Positions 11,401-23,526 of a stretch of DNA of 64,000 nucleotides are shown here, piece after piece. The notes below the pieces were generated by a model that searched no databases, was not told the origin of the DNA, and saw nothing but the letters and a program-made list of their open reading frames with translations. Source of the DNA: Trichosphaerium sp. ATCC 40318 (Eukaryota > Discosea > Flabellinia > Trichosidae); assembly GCA_038496445.1 (NCBI GenBank), contig JALMLS010000450.1:204603-268602 (forward strand), in the 5' to 3' direction. Numbering within the stretch: position 1 is the stretch's first letter; the number at the start of each line of letters is the position of its first letter. A program made the position numbers and the translations under genes.

Positions 11401-14400
11401 TTAGAAATGGTTGCACAAATCGATATTACCCCAGATCACTTGATGATCAATGAAGATGCAACAATCTCTCTTACTATTTCAGAAGCAAATGGTCGCGATA
11501 TTGAACCTCAAGCTGAAAAATTGAGTGTTGTTCTTCGCAGTCCAGATGGTGCTGAAAACAAAACTGATCCATTGACTGCTCAAGATGATGGTACATTCAG
11601 TGTTGTGTTTGTACCAAAGGTCAATGGTACATACGATGTTGTCGCATTCTATGATGATGATAAAGTTGGAGGAAGAACTGTTGAAGTACACCGCCCTCTA
11701 AGTACGTACTGTAGAAAGTTTAACTACAGTTTGTATTTACTTTTAACCCAGAATTGGAAGCTCATGTTTGCGAATCACCAACTGTATTCTTTGTTGACAC
11801 ACCAACAAGTGTCGAGATTGAAATCAAGGCTTTCAATGGAAATTGTGATGATACCCTTCTATCAGCGGTCCTCAAAGACTCTGAAGGCAATGTACAAGTA
11901 CTTTCAGTAGCTAGGAACCCCCCAGAAGAGAGTGGAGATGAGGAACCTACTGACAAAGATACACAATATACAATCGCTTTTACTCCTTCTTCTTTGGGAG
12001 ACAATACTGTATCTGTAGTCTACAATGGTGGAAGTCCTCTATTACAGCACGTTTGCAGTGTCGAGCCACAAAAAGGTACTGAAAGCCAAAGATTTATTTT
12101 CTAATTTCGTACTTATGAACTATTCAGAAATCACTGCTAAGGTTGATATCACACCTGATGATGTGGTTGTTGGCGATAAAACTACTGTGACAGTCGTTCT
12201 ATCAGAAACTGGCGGTCGCGATATCTCTCCTGACCTTGATAAACTCAAAGTTGTTCTCGCCAGCCAACCAACAACTTCATCATGTCAAATCGATGATACA
12301 ACACAACAAGAAGATGGATCATTCACCACAACATTCACACCTGACGTTGATGGTGACTATGATGTATCAGTATCTTATGACGGTGATAAGATTGGAGGTA
12401 GAGCTGTAAATGTAGATCCACCATTCCGTACGTTACTTTTACTTATCTGTAATGTCAAACTAATATGTCTAAAAGGATTGGAGGTATCTCTTGCCGAAGC
12501 ACCAACAGTACTATTTGCAGAATGTCCAACAACTCTTGAAGTTGAAGCAAAAGCATTTAATGGTGACTGTGATGCCGCACTACTGTCAGCAAGCGTTGCT
12601 GATCCAGAAGGCAATGTATCAACACTACCAATCACCAAGAATGATAAAGAAGATCAATTTACAATTGAATTTACTCCATCATGTGTTGGTGACAACAAAG
12701 TATCTGTAAAATACGGTGACGATCCAGTTCTTGAACAATCATTCAATGTTGAACCAAAGAAAGGTACGTTTACATTACTTTTGTACATGCTTCTTTGTTT
12801 ACTTACAAATACGATTAGAAGTTGTCGCTTCACTTGATGTTACACCAGATAATGTTGTTGTCGGTGATGACACTCATGTTAAAATATCATTGAACGAATC
12901 AAGTGGTCGTGATATTGACATTGATTCTGATAAACTTGTTGTAACATTGAAACATCCAGATGGTACCACAACAACACTTGAACCTCGTCAACAAGAAGAT
13001 GGATCATTTGATGCATCTTTCTCACCTGATAGTGATGGTGATTATGATATTGATGTGTCTTACGATGATGAGAAAATCGGAGGAAGATCAGTTCAAGTTG
13101 ACAAACCACTCAGTACGCTTACACTCTTATAACAATCTTATTATTTTGTTCTAAGTAATTTGTTAGGATTGGAAGTTTCTCTCATTGAAGTTCCAACTGT
13201 CTTATTTGTTGATGCACCAACAACTCTTGAAGTTGATGTTCAATCCTTTAATGGCACTTGCAACCAGTCGCTGCTGACAGCATCTGTTGCAGACCCAGAA
13301 GGCAATGTTGAACAGATCCCAATTGACAAGAACACGTACAAGGACAAAGGAGATCAATTTACAATCACTTTCACTCCGTCTGTCCCTGGAGACTCCAAAG
13401 TATCCGTGAGCTATGATGGTGAACCTGTTCTAGAACATACTTGCTCTGTTGAAGAGAAAAAAGGTGCTTTACAACTATACTATTTACTTTCATTTACATT
13501 CTATTAGACCTTATGGCACAAATCGATATTACCCCAGATCACTTGATGATTAACGAGGATGCAAAGATTTCTCTCACACTTTCAGAAGCAAATGGTCGCG
13601 ATATTGAACCTCAAGCTGAAAAATTGAGTATTGTTCTTCGCAGTCCAGATGGTGCTGAAAACAAAACTGATCCATTGACAGCTCAAGATGATGGTACATT
13701 CAGTGTTGTGTTTGTACCAAAGGTCAATGGTACATATGATGTTGTTGCATTCTATGACGATGATAAAGTTGGAGGAAGAACTGTTGAAGTACACCGCCCT
13801 CTCAGTACGTATTGTGTAAAGTGTAACTGCAGTTGTACTTACATCTATTTAAGGATTGGAAGTGGAAGTGTGCGAATCACCAACTGTATTCTTTGTTGAC
13901 ACACCAACAAGTGTTGAGATTGAAATCAAGGCTTTGAATGGAAATTGTGATGATACTCTTCTATCAGCGACAGTTACAGATGCTGAGGGAAATAGTACAC
14001 CACTTACAATCTCCAAAAATTCAGAAAATGAAGATCAATATACAATCCCTTTTACTCCTTCTTCTTTGGGAGACAATATTGTTTCTGTAGTATACGGTAA
14101 TGAGAGTCCATTATTACAACACGTTTGCAGTGTCGAGCCACAAAAAGGTACAGGGCATGCTATCATTGACTTAGAAACTTACATCCATTAGAAATCACTG
14201 CTAAGGTTGACATCACACCTGATGATGTGGTTGTTGGCGATAAAACTACTGTGACAGTCATTCTATCAGAAACTGGTGGTCGTGATATCTCTCCTGACCT
14301 TGATAAACTCAAAGTTGTTCTCGCCAGCCAACCAACAACTTCATCATGTCAAATCAATGATACAACACAACAAGAAGATGGATCATTCACCACAACATTC

Positions 14401-17400
14401 ACACCTGACGTTGACGGTGACTATGATGTATCAGTATCTTATGACGGTGATAAGATTGGAGGTAGAGTTGTAAATGTAGATCAACCATTCCGTACGTTAC
14501 ACTTTTACAATACCTTTACACGTTCGCTAATATTCCAAAGGATTGGAGGTATCTCTTGTTGAAACACCAACAGTGTTATTTGCAGAATGTCCAACAACTC
14601 TTGAAGTTGAAGCAAAGGCGTTTAATGGTGACTGTGATGCCTCACTACTATCAGCAAGCGTTGCTGATCCAGAAGGCAATGTATCAACACTACCAATCAC
14701 AAAGAATGATGATAAAGAAGATCAATACACCATCGAGTTTACTCCATCATGTGTTGGTGACAACAAAGTATCTGTAAAATACGGTGATGATCCAGTTCTC
14801 GAACAGTCATTCAGTGTTGAACCAAAGAAAGGTGCGTTTACATTACTTTTGTTCACTCTTCATTCGTTTACTTACAAATACGATTAGAAGTTGTCGCTTC
14901 ACTTGATGTTACACCAGATAATGTTGTTGTCGGTGATGACACTCATGTCAAAATATTATTGAACGAATCAAGCGGTCGTGATATTGACATTGATTCTGAT
15001 AAATTGGTTGTCACCATTGTAAACCCTGATGGAACAAAAACACCTGTAGAGCCAGTCAAACTTGCTGATGGCTCTTATGATGTCGCTTTCTCACCAGAAG
15101 ACAATGGCAACTACAAGATTGACGTATCTTACGATGATGAGAAAGTCGGAGGACGATCAGTTCAAGTTGATACACCACTCAGTACGCTTACAGCTCTTGT
15201 AATTTTATTATTGTAGTTGAATTCTAAGTTTTCTTTTTAGGATTGGAAGTTTCTCTTGTTGAAGTTCCAACTGTATTATATGTTGACATACCTACAACTC
15301 TTGAAGTTGGAGTTGTGGCTTTCGATGGCGAATGCAATACTTCGTTATTGACAGCATCTATTGCAGACCCAGAAGGCAATGTCGAACAGATTCCAATTGA
15401 CAAGAACACGTACAAGGACAAAGGAGATCAATTTACAATCACTTTCACTCCAACAACTCACGGAGACTCCAAAGTATCTGTGAACTATGATGGTGAACCT
15501 GTTCTAGAACATACTTGCTCTGTTGAGCCTCAAAAAGGTACCTACAGCTGTAATGTTGTTTCAATATGCTGACGTTGTCCTAGACATTGTTGCTCAAGTC
15601 GACATTACACCAGATAGCATTGTCATGGGTCAAAAAGCAACAGTGAGCATTTCGCTTATTGAAGCAAATGGTCATTCAGTAGATTCTGAGTTACCTAAAA
15701 TATCAATCACCTTGGACTCTCCTGATGGATCCAAAGCGACAATAGCAGATTTAACCAGCATGCCGGATGGATCCTTTACTACGTCGTTCTTGGCTGATGT
15801 TGAAGGTCCATTTACCGTCACTGTGAAGCATGATGACTCTAAGGTCGGCGGTAGATCTGTAGTCGTTGACTTGCCACTTCGTACGCTTTTCAACCTTTCA
15901 AGTCTTTGTACTAAGTATTACTAGGGCTTGATGTTCAACTTCGGGATACGCCTGAAGAGTTTCCAGCCGATAAGCTTACAACTCTTGCATTTGATGTTAA
16001 TACAATCAAAGGCGTTATTGACCCATCTTGTCTAACAGCTTCTGTTGCTGGTTCTGATGGCGTGTTAGAGTCTATACCTGTTGATCAGATTAGCGATAAC
16101 CAATTCGCTGTTACTTTTAAACCAGCCTCTCTAGGAGATAATATTGTAACTCTAGTTTATGATGGAGAGCCAGTGTTGCAACATAGTTGCAATATTGAAG
16201 AACCAAAAGGTGCGTAAAAAATTATATGATTTGTGGATAGAATTTTGTTTGTTTTATTATTTTTGTTCTTGTTTGGTAGTCTAACTGTTGTATTTAGTTA
16301 TTAAAGCATCTGTTGATATCACACCGGATGATGTTGTAACCAACAAACCCACAACTGTAAATATTACCCTCAAAGAAGCCAGTAACCGTCCATTCAACAA
16401 TGACGTTTCAAAACTATCAGTTTCACTTGCTAGTATTCCTCCTGGTTCCAAGTGTTCCATTGGAGACGTTAAACAAGAAAAAGACGGTAGTTTTACCACG
16501 TCATTCACACCAGACGTCCCAGGCACTTTTGACTTGTCCATTACATACAATGATGAAAAAGTTGGCGGCACAAAACTTGTTGCTGAAACTCCATTGAGTA
16601 CATTTTGGTCCCATCACCGTTTTCTAATGTGATGTTTCAAGGACTCGACATACAACTGTGCGAAGTACCTACTGCGGTTTATGCCCAGTCTGTAACTTCG
16701 CTAGAAGTACAAATAAAGGCTTTTAATGGCAGCTGTGATGATTCTCTGTTGAGCGCTTGTTTCGTTGATGCTGATGGCAATACACAACCTGCCTCTATTA
16801 TCAAGAATGATGAGTCTCAAGAACAGTATACTATCTCATTTACACCAGAATCACCTGGTAAAGTGTCTGTATCTGTTCTTTATGATGATTCACCTGTTTT
16901 AAACCATGAGTGTAGTGTAGAACCTAAAAAAGGTAAGGAGGGGTTTTTTTTTGTGTTTTAGATTTTACGATATTCTAACTAAACTGGTTTCCTACAGAAA
17001 TTATTGCAAATGTGGATATTAGACCTGATGACATTAATGTTGGTACACCAGCAGTTGTTTCAATTGACCTTGTAGAAGCAGCAGGTCGAGAAATCGAACC
17101 TGATATGTCTAAATTGAACGTCGTATTGGTTGAACCTGATGGCTCTTGTACACCTTTAACTAATGTTGAAGTAAATCCAGATGGTACTATAACGCTTGGA
17201 TTTGTTCCAAAGACAGAAGGATCGTTCGACGTTGATGTTGTGTATGACAACGAGAAAGTGGGTGGCAGAAAAGTTGATGTTTCTCTTCCTTTCCGTGCGT
17301 TTTTAGCTAAAAAATCAAGACCTTGTTTGCTTAACTTTTGATTCATAGGAGTTGATGCTCAAGTCACTCTTCCTGATGATATTCTCGAAGGTGAGAAATC

Positions 17401-19661
17401 AACTATTGTCTTCAAAGTCAAGGGTGTCAATGGTGAAATGGACATTTCAAAAATTAAAGGTACCCTTGTAAAGGGTAACATTGATGATTACTCCGGAAAC
17501 CATGATGACTTGTCACCTGCTGAAGTATCACATAATGGAAACGATACTGTGTTTGTTGATATTAGGCCTACAAAAGTTGGAGACCATGCTGTTGCGTTAT
17601 CATATGACGACAAGGAACAAATTTGTCAAGTTCCAATAAGTGTCTCTCCTGATGTTGGTATGTTCTTTCTTGATATTTTATTCGAAATTGTTCAGTTACT
17701 AATACACATACAGCACCTCATGCTACCATTGGAGAACCAGAAATATATGTGGAAAGCAGTTCTGATAAATTGAGTGTACCTGTAAGCGTAGTAGACGCTA
17801 TCTCAGGTCAACCTGTATCAGATGTTTCCAACTTAAAAGCGTCAATAATCGATGCTGATGGCAATAAGTCGGAAGCTTCATTAGAACAAGTTAAGCCTGG
17901 TGAATTCCGAGCTGTTGGTTCTCCTCAAGGAAATCCTCCTTATGATGTTTGCATTGAATACAAGGACAAGGAGATAGCGCGCAAAGAGCTTGACCTTAAC
18001 AAACGTACTTAACCACACTATACAGTTCTAATCTTTTTACAGCTGCTGTAATTGTTATTGGTGAACATGATGTTGCTGTAGCTGGTGACCCAGTTTCTTT
18101 ATCTGTGTCTGTTCAAGATGACACCGGAAAAGCTGTAGATCCAGATGTTATGCGTCTAAAGGCATATGTTGTTAATGAGAACACTGGTGACACTGTACCA
18201 GTTGAGGTAAAGAAAGAAGACGGTAAGGTACTTGTATCATTTGTACCAACGTCTGCTGGAAAATTCCCTGTCGTTGTGACATGTGATAACGTCACAGCGA
18301 AGCAGGATGTTGCCGTATTTGACAGTAAAGATAAAGGTACTCATCACAAACAACTCGTTTTGATCTTTTTGGCTAACCTTTGCTTCAAATAGAACCGAAA
18401 CCTAATAAGAAGTATTACTTTGATATTGATATTGGCAATAGAGCACAGAATGATGTAAAGGTATTACTACTTTGTTAGAAATTTCGTGATGTTTACCTCT
18501 CTTTGTGCTAACTTGTAGTTTTTTAGGTTGAGTTGTTCACTCCTAGTAGTCAAAGATTGAAATGTGAACTTGTACCAACAAGCTCAACTACTATAAGATG
18601 TACCTATACACCTGAAGATGATGGAGACCATAATGTATCTATTGTATATAATGAAGAACTTCTGACAGATAAACCACTATCGCTTCAAGTGGCAGGCAAG
18701 TTTCAAACAACCAACAAGAACTATTTTTTGTTAAATGTCGGCTTAGGTGATGAGGACAGTACTGATGATACTGGTATGGTGAAGATGCCAGCAAGTACTG
18801 TTTGTATACCTTCAGAATATAGTGATATAGATATCAAGGGCGATGAAGTTATCGAGTTAAAAGAAGACTACAAAGCAGAGAACAAAGGTTCGCTATTGTT
18901 TTTTTTTTAGTTCAACTTGTTAAATGTTGTTTTACAGATGACCTTGCTCCACTATGGTCTTATATCATACCTTACTTGATTCTTGTCGCTATGACAGTAA
19001 TTACATCTACGTGGTTGGCCAGTGTGTACTTTAAGCATAAACCAACATGTGGTAACCTTGATACTTTCATGGTAAGATACTTGTATTTTTCTCATTAAGA
19101 TTTTAACTAACACGCTTTTTGTAGATTATTGCTTCCATTGTACAACTTATTGATGTGGGTCTGTTGGGTGGTGTGTTATTTAAAGTAATTAGACCACGAC
19201 ATAAAGCTAAAGTGTATAAAAGAAATCCAACACCGCTCACCAAAGCTGATTTGTACGTCAACCTTTGGGGTTTTTTTGCATTTTGATTTTGTGCTAACGC
19301 TCTTCAAAGGGCTATAAGCGGTTCCTGGATAGTTGGCACTCTTGGTTATATCGCTTGGTTCATAGTTGGTAATGCGTGGTTCTGGCAAGTGAGTAAAGCA
19401 GCGTGTGTTACGCCTGTGTATAACTCTATGCTTGGTACGTTATTGTGATTTTTTTTCTGGGGTTTTTTCTAAATTATCTTGTTAGTCTATGTTATCGCTA
19501 TGTACTTGGTAATGGCTCTTTCTGGAACTCTTATTGCTGTGTTTATTCTACGAAGAGTATTTAAGGAACCAACGCCTTATGTGACAGATAGAACTTTATC
19601 TACAATTGAGTTTGAAAGAGAGATTGACGTTCCATACGCTGATCAAACAAATGACTTGTAA
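4216..19661 (+). CDS. Giant membrane-anchored filamin
   Basis: One gene of about 45 exons and about 4,100 residues. The N-terminus is a classical tandem CH actin-binding domain: CH1 (4216-4850) with KRAFTGWCNTHL, DFENGLVLIALLE, PFPKYNKKP, GLQLVNIG and LKLILGMIW; CH2 (5011-5400) with VVTWLKEHL, WQDGRVFTALVDSMQPG and PDELAMITYISYF. About 37 Ig-like filamin repeats follow, roughly one per exon and joined by phase-1 introns. Two repeat types largely alternate: one with EAPTVLFAE and KAFNGDCD, the other with DITPDDVVVGD and VSYDDEKVGGR. The C-terminus has four hydrophobic helices and a 40-residue tail. Human filamins have 24 repeats and end in a dimerisation repeat with no membrane domain. It is inferred to link cortical actin to a membrane. 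A poly(A) signal lies just after the stop. Confidence 0.9.
6902..6949 (+). other. GC-AG intron in the filamin gene
   Basis: The exon ends in the VEPKK context that elsewhere precedes GTACGT, but here the donor reads GCACGT. Removing 6902-6949 restores the standard repeat junction (KKQVVAKIDVTPD); no GT donor restores it. Confidence 0.7.
10373..15580 (+). repeat. About 2.1-kb super-repeat of six filamin exons, 2.5 copies
   Basis: Blocks starting near 10373, 12475 and 14540 repeat the same order of type A and B exons with nearly identical DNA. For example 10720-11014, 12820-13113 and 14886-15182 all share the DVTPDNVVVGDDTHVKI unit. The introns match too: text after 10664 recurs after 12763 and, less exactly, after 14833. 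The spacings are about 2,100 and 2,065 bases. This indicates recent unequal crossover or gene conversion inside the gene. Confidence 0.8.
18939..19661 (+). other. Four-helix membrane domain closing the filamin gene
   Basis: The exons from 18939 encode LWSYIIPYLILVAMTVI, IIASIVQLIDVGLLGGVLF, WIVGTLGYIAWFIVG and YVIAMYLVMALSGTLIAVF, each long enough to cross a membrane. A short polar tail follows, ending ADQTNDL. Introns at 19073-19124, 19251-19309 and 19438-19485 keep frame with the preceding filamin exons, so a separate gene is unlikely. The spacing, with conserved NLDTF and N-x-WFW motifs, recalls small four-helix proteins of protists, but I cannot name the family. Confidence 0.75.
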
Positions 19662-20615
19662 TTTATGAAATAAAATAAAAACCGAGTATTGTACAAAAAC
19701 AGAAGGCAATGGTATTTAAACTATCTTGAACTATATAGCACAGATAGAGCGTGTTCTAAAGTATTCAAATTAACTACCAATCTCACGCAGAGGCACAAAC
19801 TTAATTAAGTAAGTACGTGCGTACAAGATCCATCTGGCGAAGCAAAAAGCTCACTGAGTAATAAATCTTTGTTGGTGAGGCGATTTCTCCTTTTGTTTTT
19901 TTGTTTAGTAGCTACTTGTCCATACCCTGCCGGATAAAAAGGGGTATGGGTACTGCTTTTGGCTGTGGTTGAACACGATCATGCGATCGTCATCATAACT
20001 CAATTGTGGATATTCCTACCAGTTTTGGATACTTTGGATTTCAGTAACTACGACATTATGATATTCTTGACTTTTTGGTACAACAGCGGCTACGTTTAAG
20101 AACGTAGAAAATGAAAGCCCACAAGTTGTCCCTAAACAAAATGTAGGTTAGAATTCTCCTTTGAAATGTGTACCCAAATCCCGAAGTTAGTAGACGTCAT
20201 TTACAAGCGCCTTTGATGTGCTATTTACCTCGTTAAAAGACCAAAAAAGGTTTTTTCGGTAACGCGGCTTTAAAATGTCTCTAAAGAATTCTAACGTGTT
20301 TTGTTTCCTTTCATGCTGTTGCACGTTGTATTAATAACGTACACAACAGCCCTAACGTTCTAGAAACTGATTTCTTTTTTAAACTGTAGTACAGTTTCTA
20401 AAACAAGGTATTCAATTATATAGCGGGTGGAGTAGGTATTTGACTAAAATAAACAGAGTTTGAGTCAAAAAACGAGAATTATTGTTTTTCTTATTTTCTC
20501 AACTATCTCCTATGCGAAATCGACGCTAGGCATAGACACTGTACAATATGTACAAGCATATGGTAGAGTTTAAGCTTATTTCTCGTCAAAGACATTTTGC
20601 CTAATGTAGAAAACA
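19662..20615. other. Intergenic, no gene seen
   Basis: After the poly(A) signal there is no ORF above background and no plausible exon chain on either strand. The sequence is AT-rich with scattered homopolymers. Confidence 0.4.
19669..19674 (+). terminator. Poly(A) signal of the filamin gene
   Basis: AATAAA lies eight bases after the TAA stop, inside a longer AT-rich run. It is the expected 3' end signal. Confidence 0.5.
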
Positions 20616-20651
20616 GAAAAACGCTCGCAAACAAGCTTGCGAGCGTTTTTC
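20616..20651. other. Perfect 15-bp inverted repeat, 6-base loop
   Basis: GAAAAACGCTCGCAA at 20616-20630 is followed by loop ACAAGC and its exact complement at 20637-20651. As RNA it makes a strong GC-cored hairpin flanked by A and T runs. It lies alone between the filamin gene and the 20891 gene. It could be a cruciform, an RNA 3'-end element or part of an unrecognised small RNA. A bacterial-type terminator is not expected in this nuclear context. Confidence 0.6.
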
Positions 20652-20890
20652 TTGGCGTTCTCCGAGAATCGTATTAAAAAGGAGGTGTTTCTCCTAAAAT
20701 TACTCTGAAGTCATTATTTCTGTAAACCATGCATACGGTTACATTGATAATGATACTGTTTATAACTATAGATACTTTAAAGCTCGTTTTCAAAAAATGA
20801 AATGAGAGAAAACACTTCAAAAAAGGCAAGAGCTCGAAATTTGGATGCTTTTTTGACCTAATTTAGAAACCTACTTACAGTTCAAGAGAT

Positions 20891-21319
20891 ATGCAGCTTC
20901 AGCAGTTCAACTTTGATGTTTTACAACCATTGGGATCTAATGGAAAGAATAAAGGTTCTCACAAACCGAGGCAAAAAAGAGAAAAGATGCCGCCTTTGTA
21001 TACTGTACATAAATTAGAGTGCAGCGACGGCGTTACTGTTTCTCTTACAATACAAGGAGTATATAGTAATCTAGACTTCGTTTCACCATCTACCGATACA
21101 AATGATGATATGGGATATGATACTATCCGAGCTAAACCAGCTACACATTTCGTACCAGTACAGAATATAACATTTAAGAAACAAAATAATAGCACAATCG
21201 CAAAGAAGACAAAATTACGCGTTTTGCGTCGACCTTTGGTGACGAGACTTTCTCCACCTCTTCCCGGGAACCGTAGCTATCTAGAACAAATATCTTACGT
21301 GCTATCCGGTAGGCGGTGA
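20891..21319 (+). CDS. Hypothetical basic protein, single exon
   Basis: 142 residues without an intron. The N-terminal third is rich in Lys, Arg and Gln (KGSHKPRQKREK). The middle has a beta-like stretch (HKLECSDGVTVSLTIQG) and the C-terminus is basic and proline-containing. There is no signal peptide or membrane segment. No family was recognised. Length and a non-repetitive composition favour a real gene, but an ORF of this size could also arise by chance. Confidence 0.45.
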   Translation: MQLQQFNFDVLQPLGSNGKNKGSHKPRQKREKMPPLYTVHKLECSDGVTVSLTIQGVYSNLDFVSPSTDTNDDMGYDTIRAKPATHFVPVQNITFKKQNNSTIAKKTKLRVLRRPLVTRLSPPLPGNRSYLEQISYVLSGRR

Positions 21320-21967
21320 TGAAAAATCTGCCAAACAAAAAAAACCCAACTCAGTCGGAAAAACTATTTTGAAAATCGAAGACTGCTAATGCTTATTGCA
21401 CACGTGTACACTTGTAAAAAGAAAAGAAAAAACAACACCTCTCACCTATATGTTTAACTATGGCGTAATTCAAATAAAAATACTTCAATGCTACACTTGC
21501 AGTTACTCCTTCTTTTTACTCCTTTTTTTGGAAAACAAAAAAACCAAATAGTCACTAATATAGTACGTTATCCTACAATATTAATAAAGTATACAATTAC
21601 TTTCGGGATTTGGCGTTAGAATACTTGTTGTAATAATTACATTATTTACTGGTTGCACTTGACTTAAGCCGCATAGCTATTTACTGGAATTTTCAGGCAT
21701 TTCCCTTAAAAGGTTACCCTTTTTCAGTTGAAGATAGAAACTAGCTGGAGTAAACTGCTAGCGTATTGAAGTTTCTTATATTAGAACACAATGTATAAAC
21801 TGGTAGCTACAGACTCACAGAAGATTTTGTGCGCGCACAGACAAGTTGACTTTGGAATTTCGGTGAATGCTCTATTTGTTGATTGTGGATATCCTGTTTT
21901 ATTCGTAGTACTGAATCAAGGAGGTAGAACTACTACCCAGCATATGTTAAGTTGCTTCAATAATGAG
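21320..21967. other. Convergent intergenic region
   Basis: AT-rich sequence between two converging genes. A 64-codon plus-strand ORF (21791-21985) runs into the 3' end of the minus-strand gene and is judged chance. Confidence 0.35.
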
Positions 21968-23130
21968 TTAACTTTCGGCTACTAACTTTAATCCTCTGAC
22001 AGAGAACGTTCCATCTGAAGCCAACTGAGTGCCGGAAATAGAAACAACTCGAACCTATAAAAAAAAACCATTAAATCACTTCAACGTGTATTCTACATAC
22101 CGAAGGTATTCTCCATTCCTTCAAAGTTATAGCATTGCCGTCAATAGTAGTCAATACGCTCTACCAAGGACAAGTCAACAGACCGTTACAATACAAAACT
22201 AATCAACTAAAACAGATTTAAAGTACTTACCAATACTATATCATCATAAATAAGTCTGCCACTTCTGAACGCAAGTGAGGATCCCATCCACAAACCAAGT
22301 TGCCCTCCAAAATCGCTTACAAGATTCACGACACTATAGACTTGGCCAGCTAAACAGTGTTAAATTGAGTTGGCCAAGCTGATTTTGACCACTTGCATGA
22401 GTCTGGAGTATACGTGTATCCTCCTGTGTACTGCATTCCTTCGAATACTGCGCTAAAAGTACTACTCCGCAGTGATACTTGGTAAGGAAATTGATGTGGT
22501 GGAGGCGGTGGCAGAGCATCTGTCGAAGATTGTGTTGAACCATGTGCTATTGGTTCAAAGTCGTCAAAAGAGAAAGTGATCCGTTGTACAGCACTATTTT
22601 GAGAAACCTCATAGGTGATTTCTTTAGGATAACACTGAAGCCTGAGATTAGACAATGAAAATCTTAATAGTTCGTACACCAAACAGCATGTGCGATACGC
22701 CATGAGTCGAACTAGACAAACCCCACTCTTTCTGAAGTGTCTTAGTACCCATGTTGTATTCATGAGAAACGTACCAAAATGACGTTTTTTCTACCTATTC
22801 TAGGAGATTGAATCATTTGGTTTTGCCAAGACTCAAATACATCGTCGTTGATTAATCCTCGTTCTAATGTAAAATCGCGAGTACTATATACTAAGAAGCT
22901 GTTAGAGCAGTTTGGACGATTAATAGTAGTAACAGAAGCTGCGCCTTACATCCATCAACGAACATAGCTTCAGGGATCTCTGCAATACCAGCAGAAAATA
23001 AATCAATGTCATTGGGATGATTATAATCTGAGCTTATAAACTGTAGCGTAAAGCGTGAAGAGCTGCCTTCTACTAACCATATTGTAATCGCAGAGTAGTA
23101 CGCAAACGTAAGAAGTGTTGCTAACCTCAT
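21968..23130 (-). CDS. Secreted protein with gp19/tail-tube-like domains
   Basis: Reads leftward from ATG 23130 (MRLATLL...), giving a clean signal peptide; an upstream in-frame ATG at 23151 is less fitting. After splicing the first domain reads FTLERGLINDDVFESW, RKNVILKEWG, CYPKEITYEV and ITFSFDDFEPI. This matches the order in phage T4 gp19-like tail-tube proteins: LxRG, Trp, RKN, a Pro before a beta strand, and a final acidic strand. A proline-rich linker follows. The C-terminal part reads TTIDGNAITLKEWRIPSV and GTFSVRGLKLVAES, resembling the second half of the same fold. The stop is TAA at 21968-21970. The frame between about 22345 and 22365 could not be joined cleanly, so an intron is missed or there is a lesion. 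The function of a secreted eukaryotic form is unknown. Confidence 0.55.
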
Positions 23131-23526
23131 TTCAGTATCTTCAAAAAACAATCAGCAATGTCACGTGAAATTATTGGAAGAGTATGTATATTCACTATCT
23201 ATCATTAGCTTGGTCACGTGGAATTGAATTTCCGCAAACTCCATATTTTTTCAAGTAGCACTCTTGCTTGGACTAAATCGCTTCATTGAAAACCGTTGGT
23301 TAACAAATATATTTAGTCTACTGGGACATCTCTTAAAGCACTCATGACTAATATCAATCCACGCTATCATCATTCTAACAGGCTAAAATCAGAGCTGGCT
23401 TAAAATAATCTCTATACAGCTCATCGCCTTATATGTAGATCACAACACCAATATACACTATCTCGAACGACGCACTTGTATTTCTTTTTATTTTTCTATG
23501 TACACGTGACAAAAACCAAAAAGGTT
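23131..23526. other. Intergenic, CACGTG-containing
   Basis: Holds the promoter of the gp19-like gene and the 3' flank of the Plg-RKT-like gene. CACGTG occurs near 23162, 23214 and 23504. No exon was seen. Confidence 0.35.

Larger units (their letters stand above)
5554..18690 (+). repeat. Array of about 37 filamin Ig-like repeats
   Basis: Each unit is about 90-100 residues. Type A units start G(L/V)EVSLxEAPTVLF and end VEPKKG. Type B units start DITPDxVVVGD and end VGGRxVxVxxPLR. Exon boundaries coincide with unit boundaries almost everywhere. Exceptions are the second repeat, split by an intron at 6097-6147, and the degenerate last units (17348-18690). Alternation of A and B breaks at 9683-10334, where two type B units follow each other. 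Confidence 0.85.

Noticed and set aside
20616-20651. Rho-independent bacterial terminator
   Set aside because: The hairpin with T run looks like one, but the surrounding genes are spliceosomal nuclear genes.
22270-22345. Resemblance of SDFGGQLGLWMGSS to the ENaC/ASIC channel signature
   Set aside because: No transmembrane helix follows and the rest of the protein fits a secreted gp19-like fold better.
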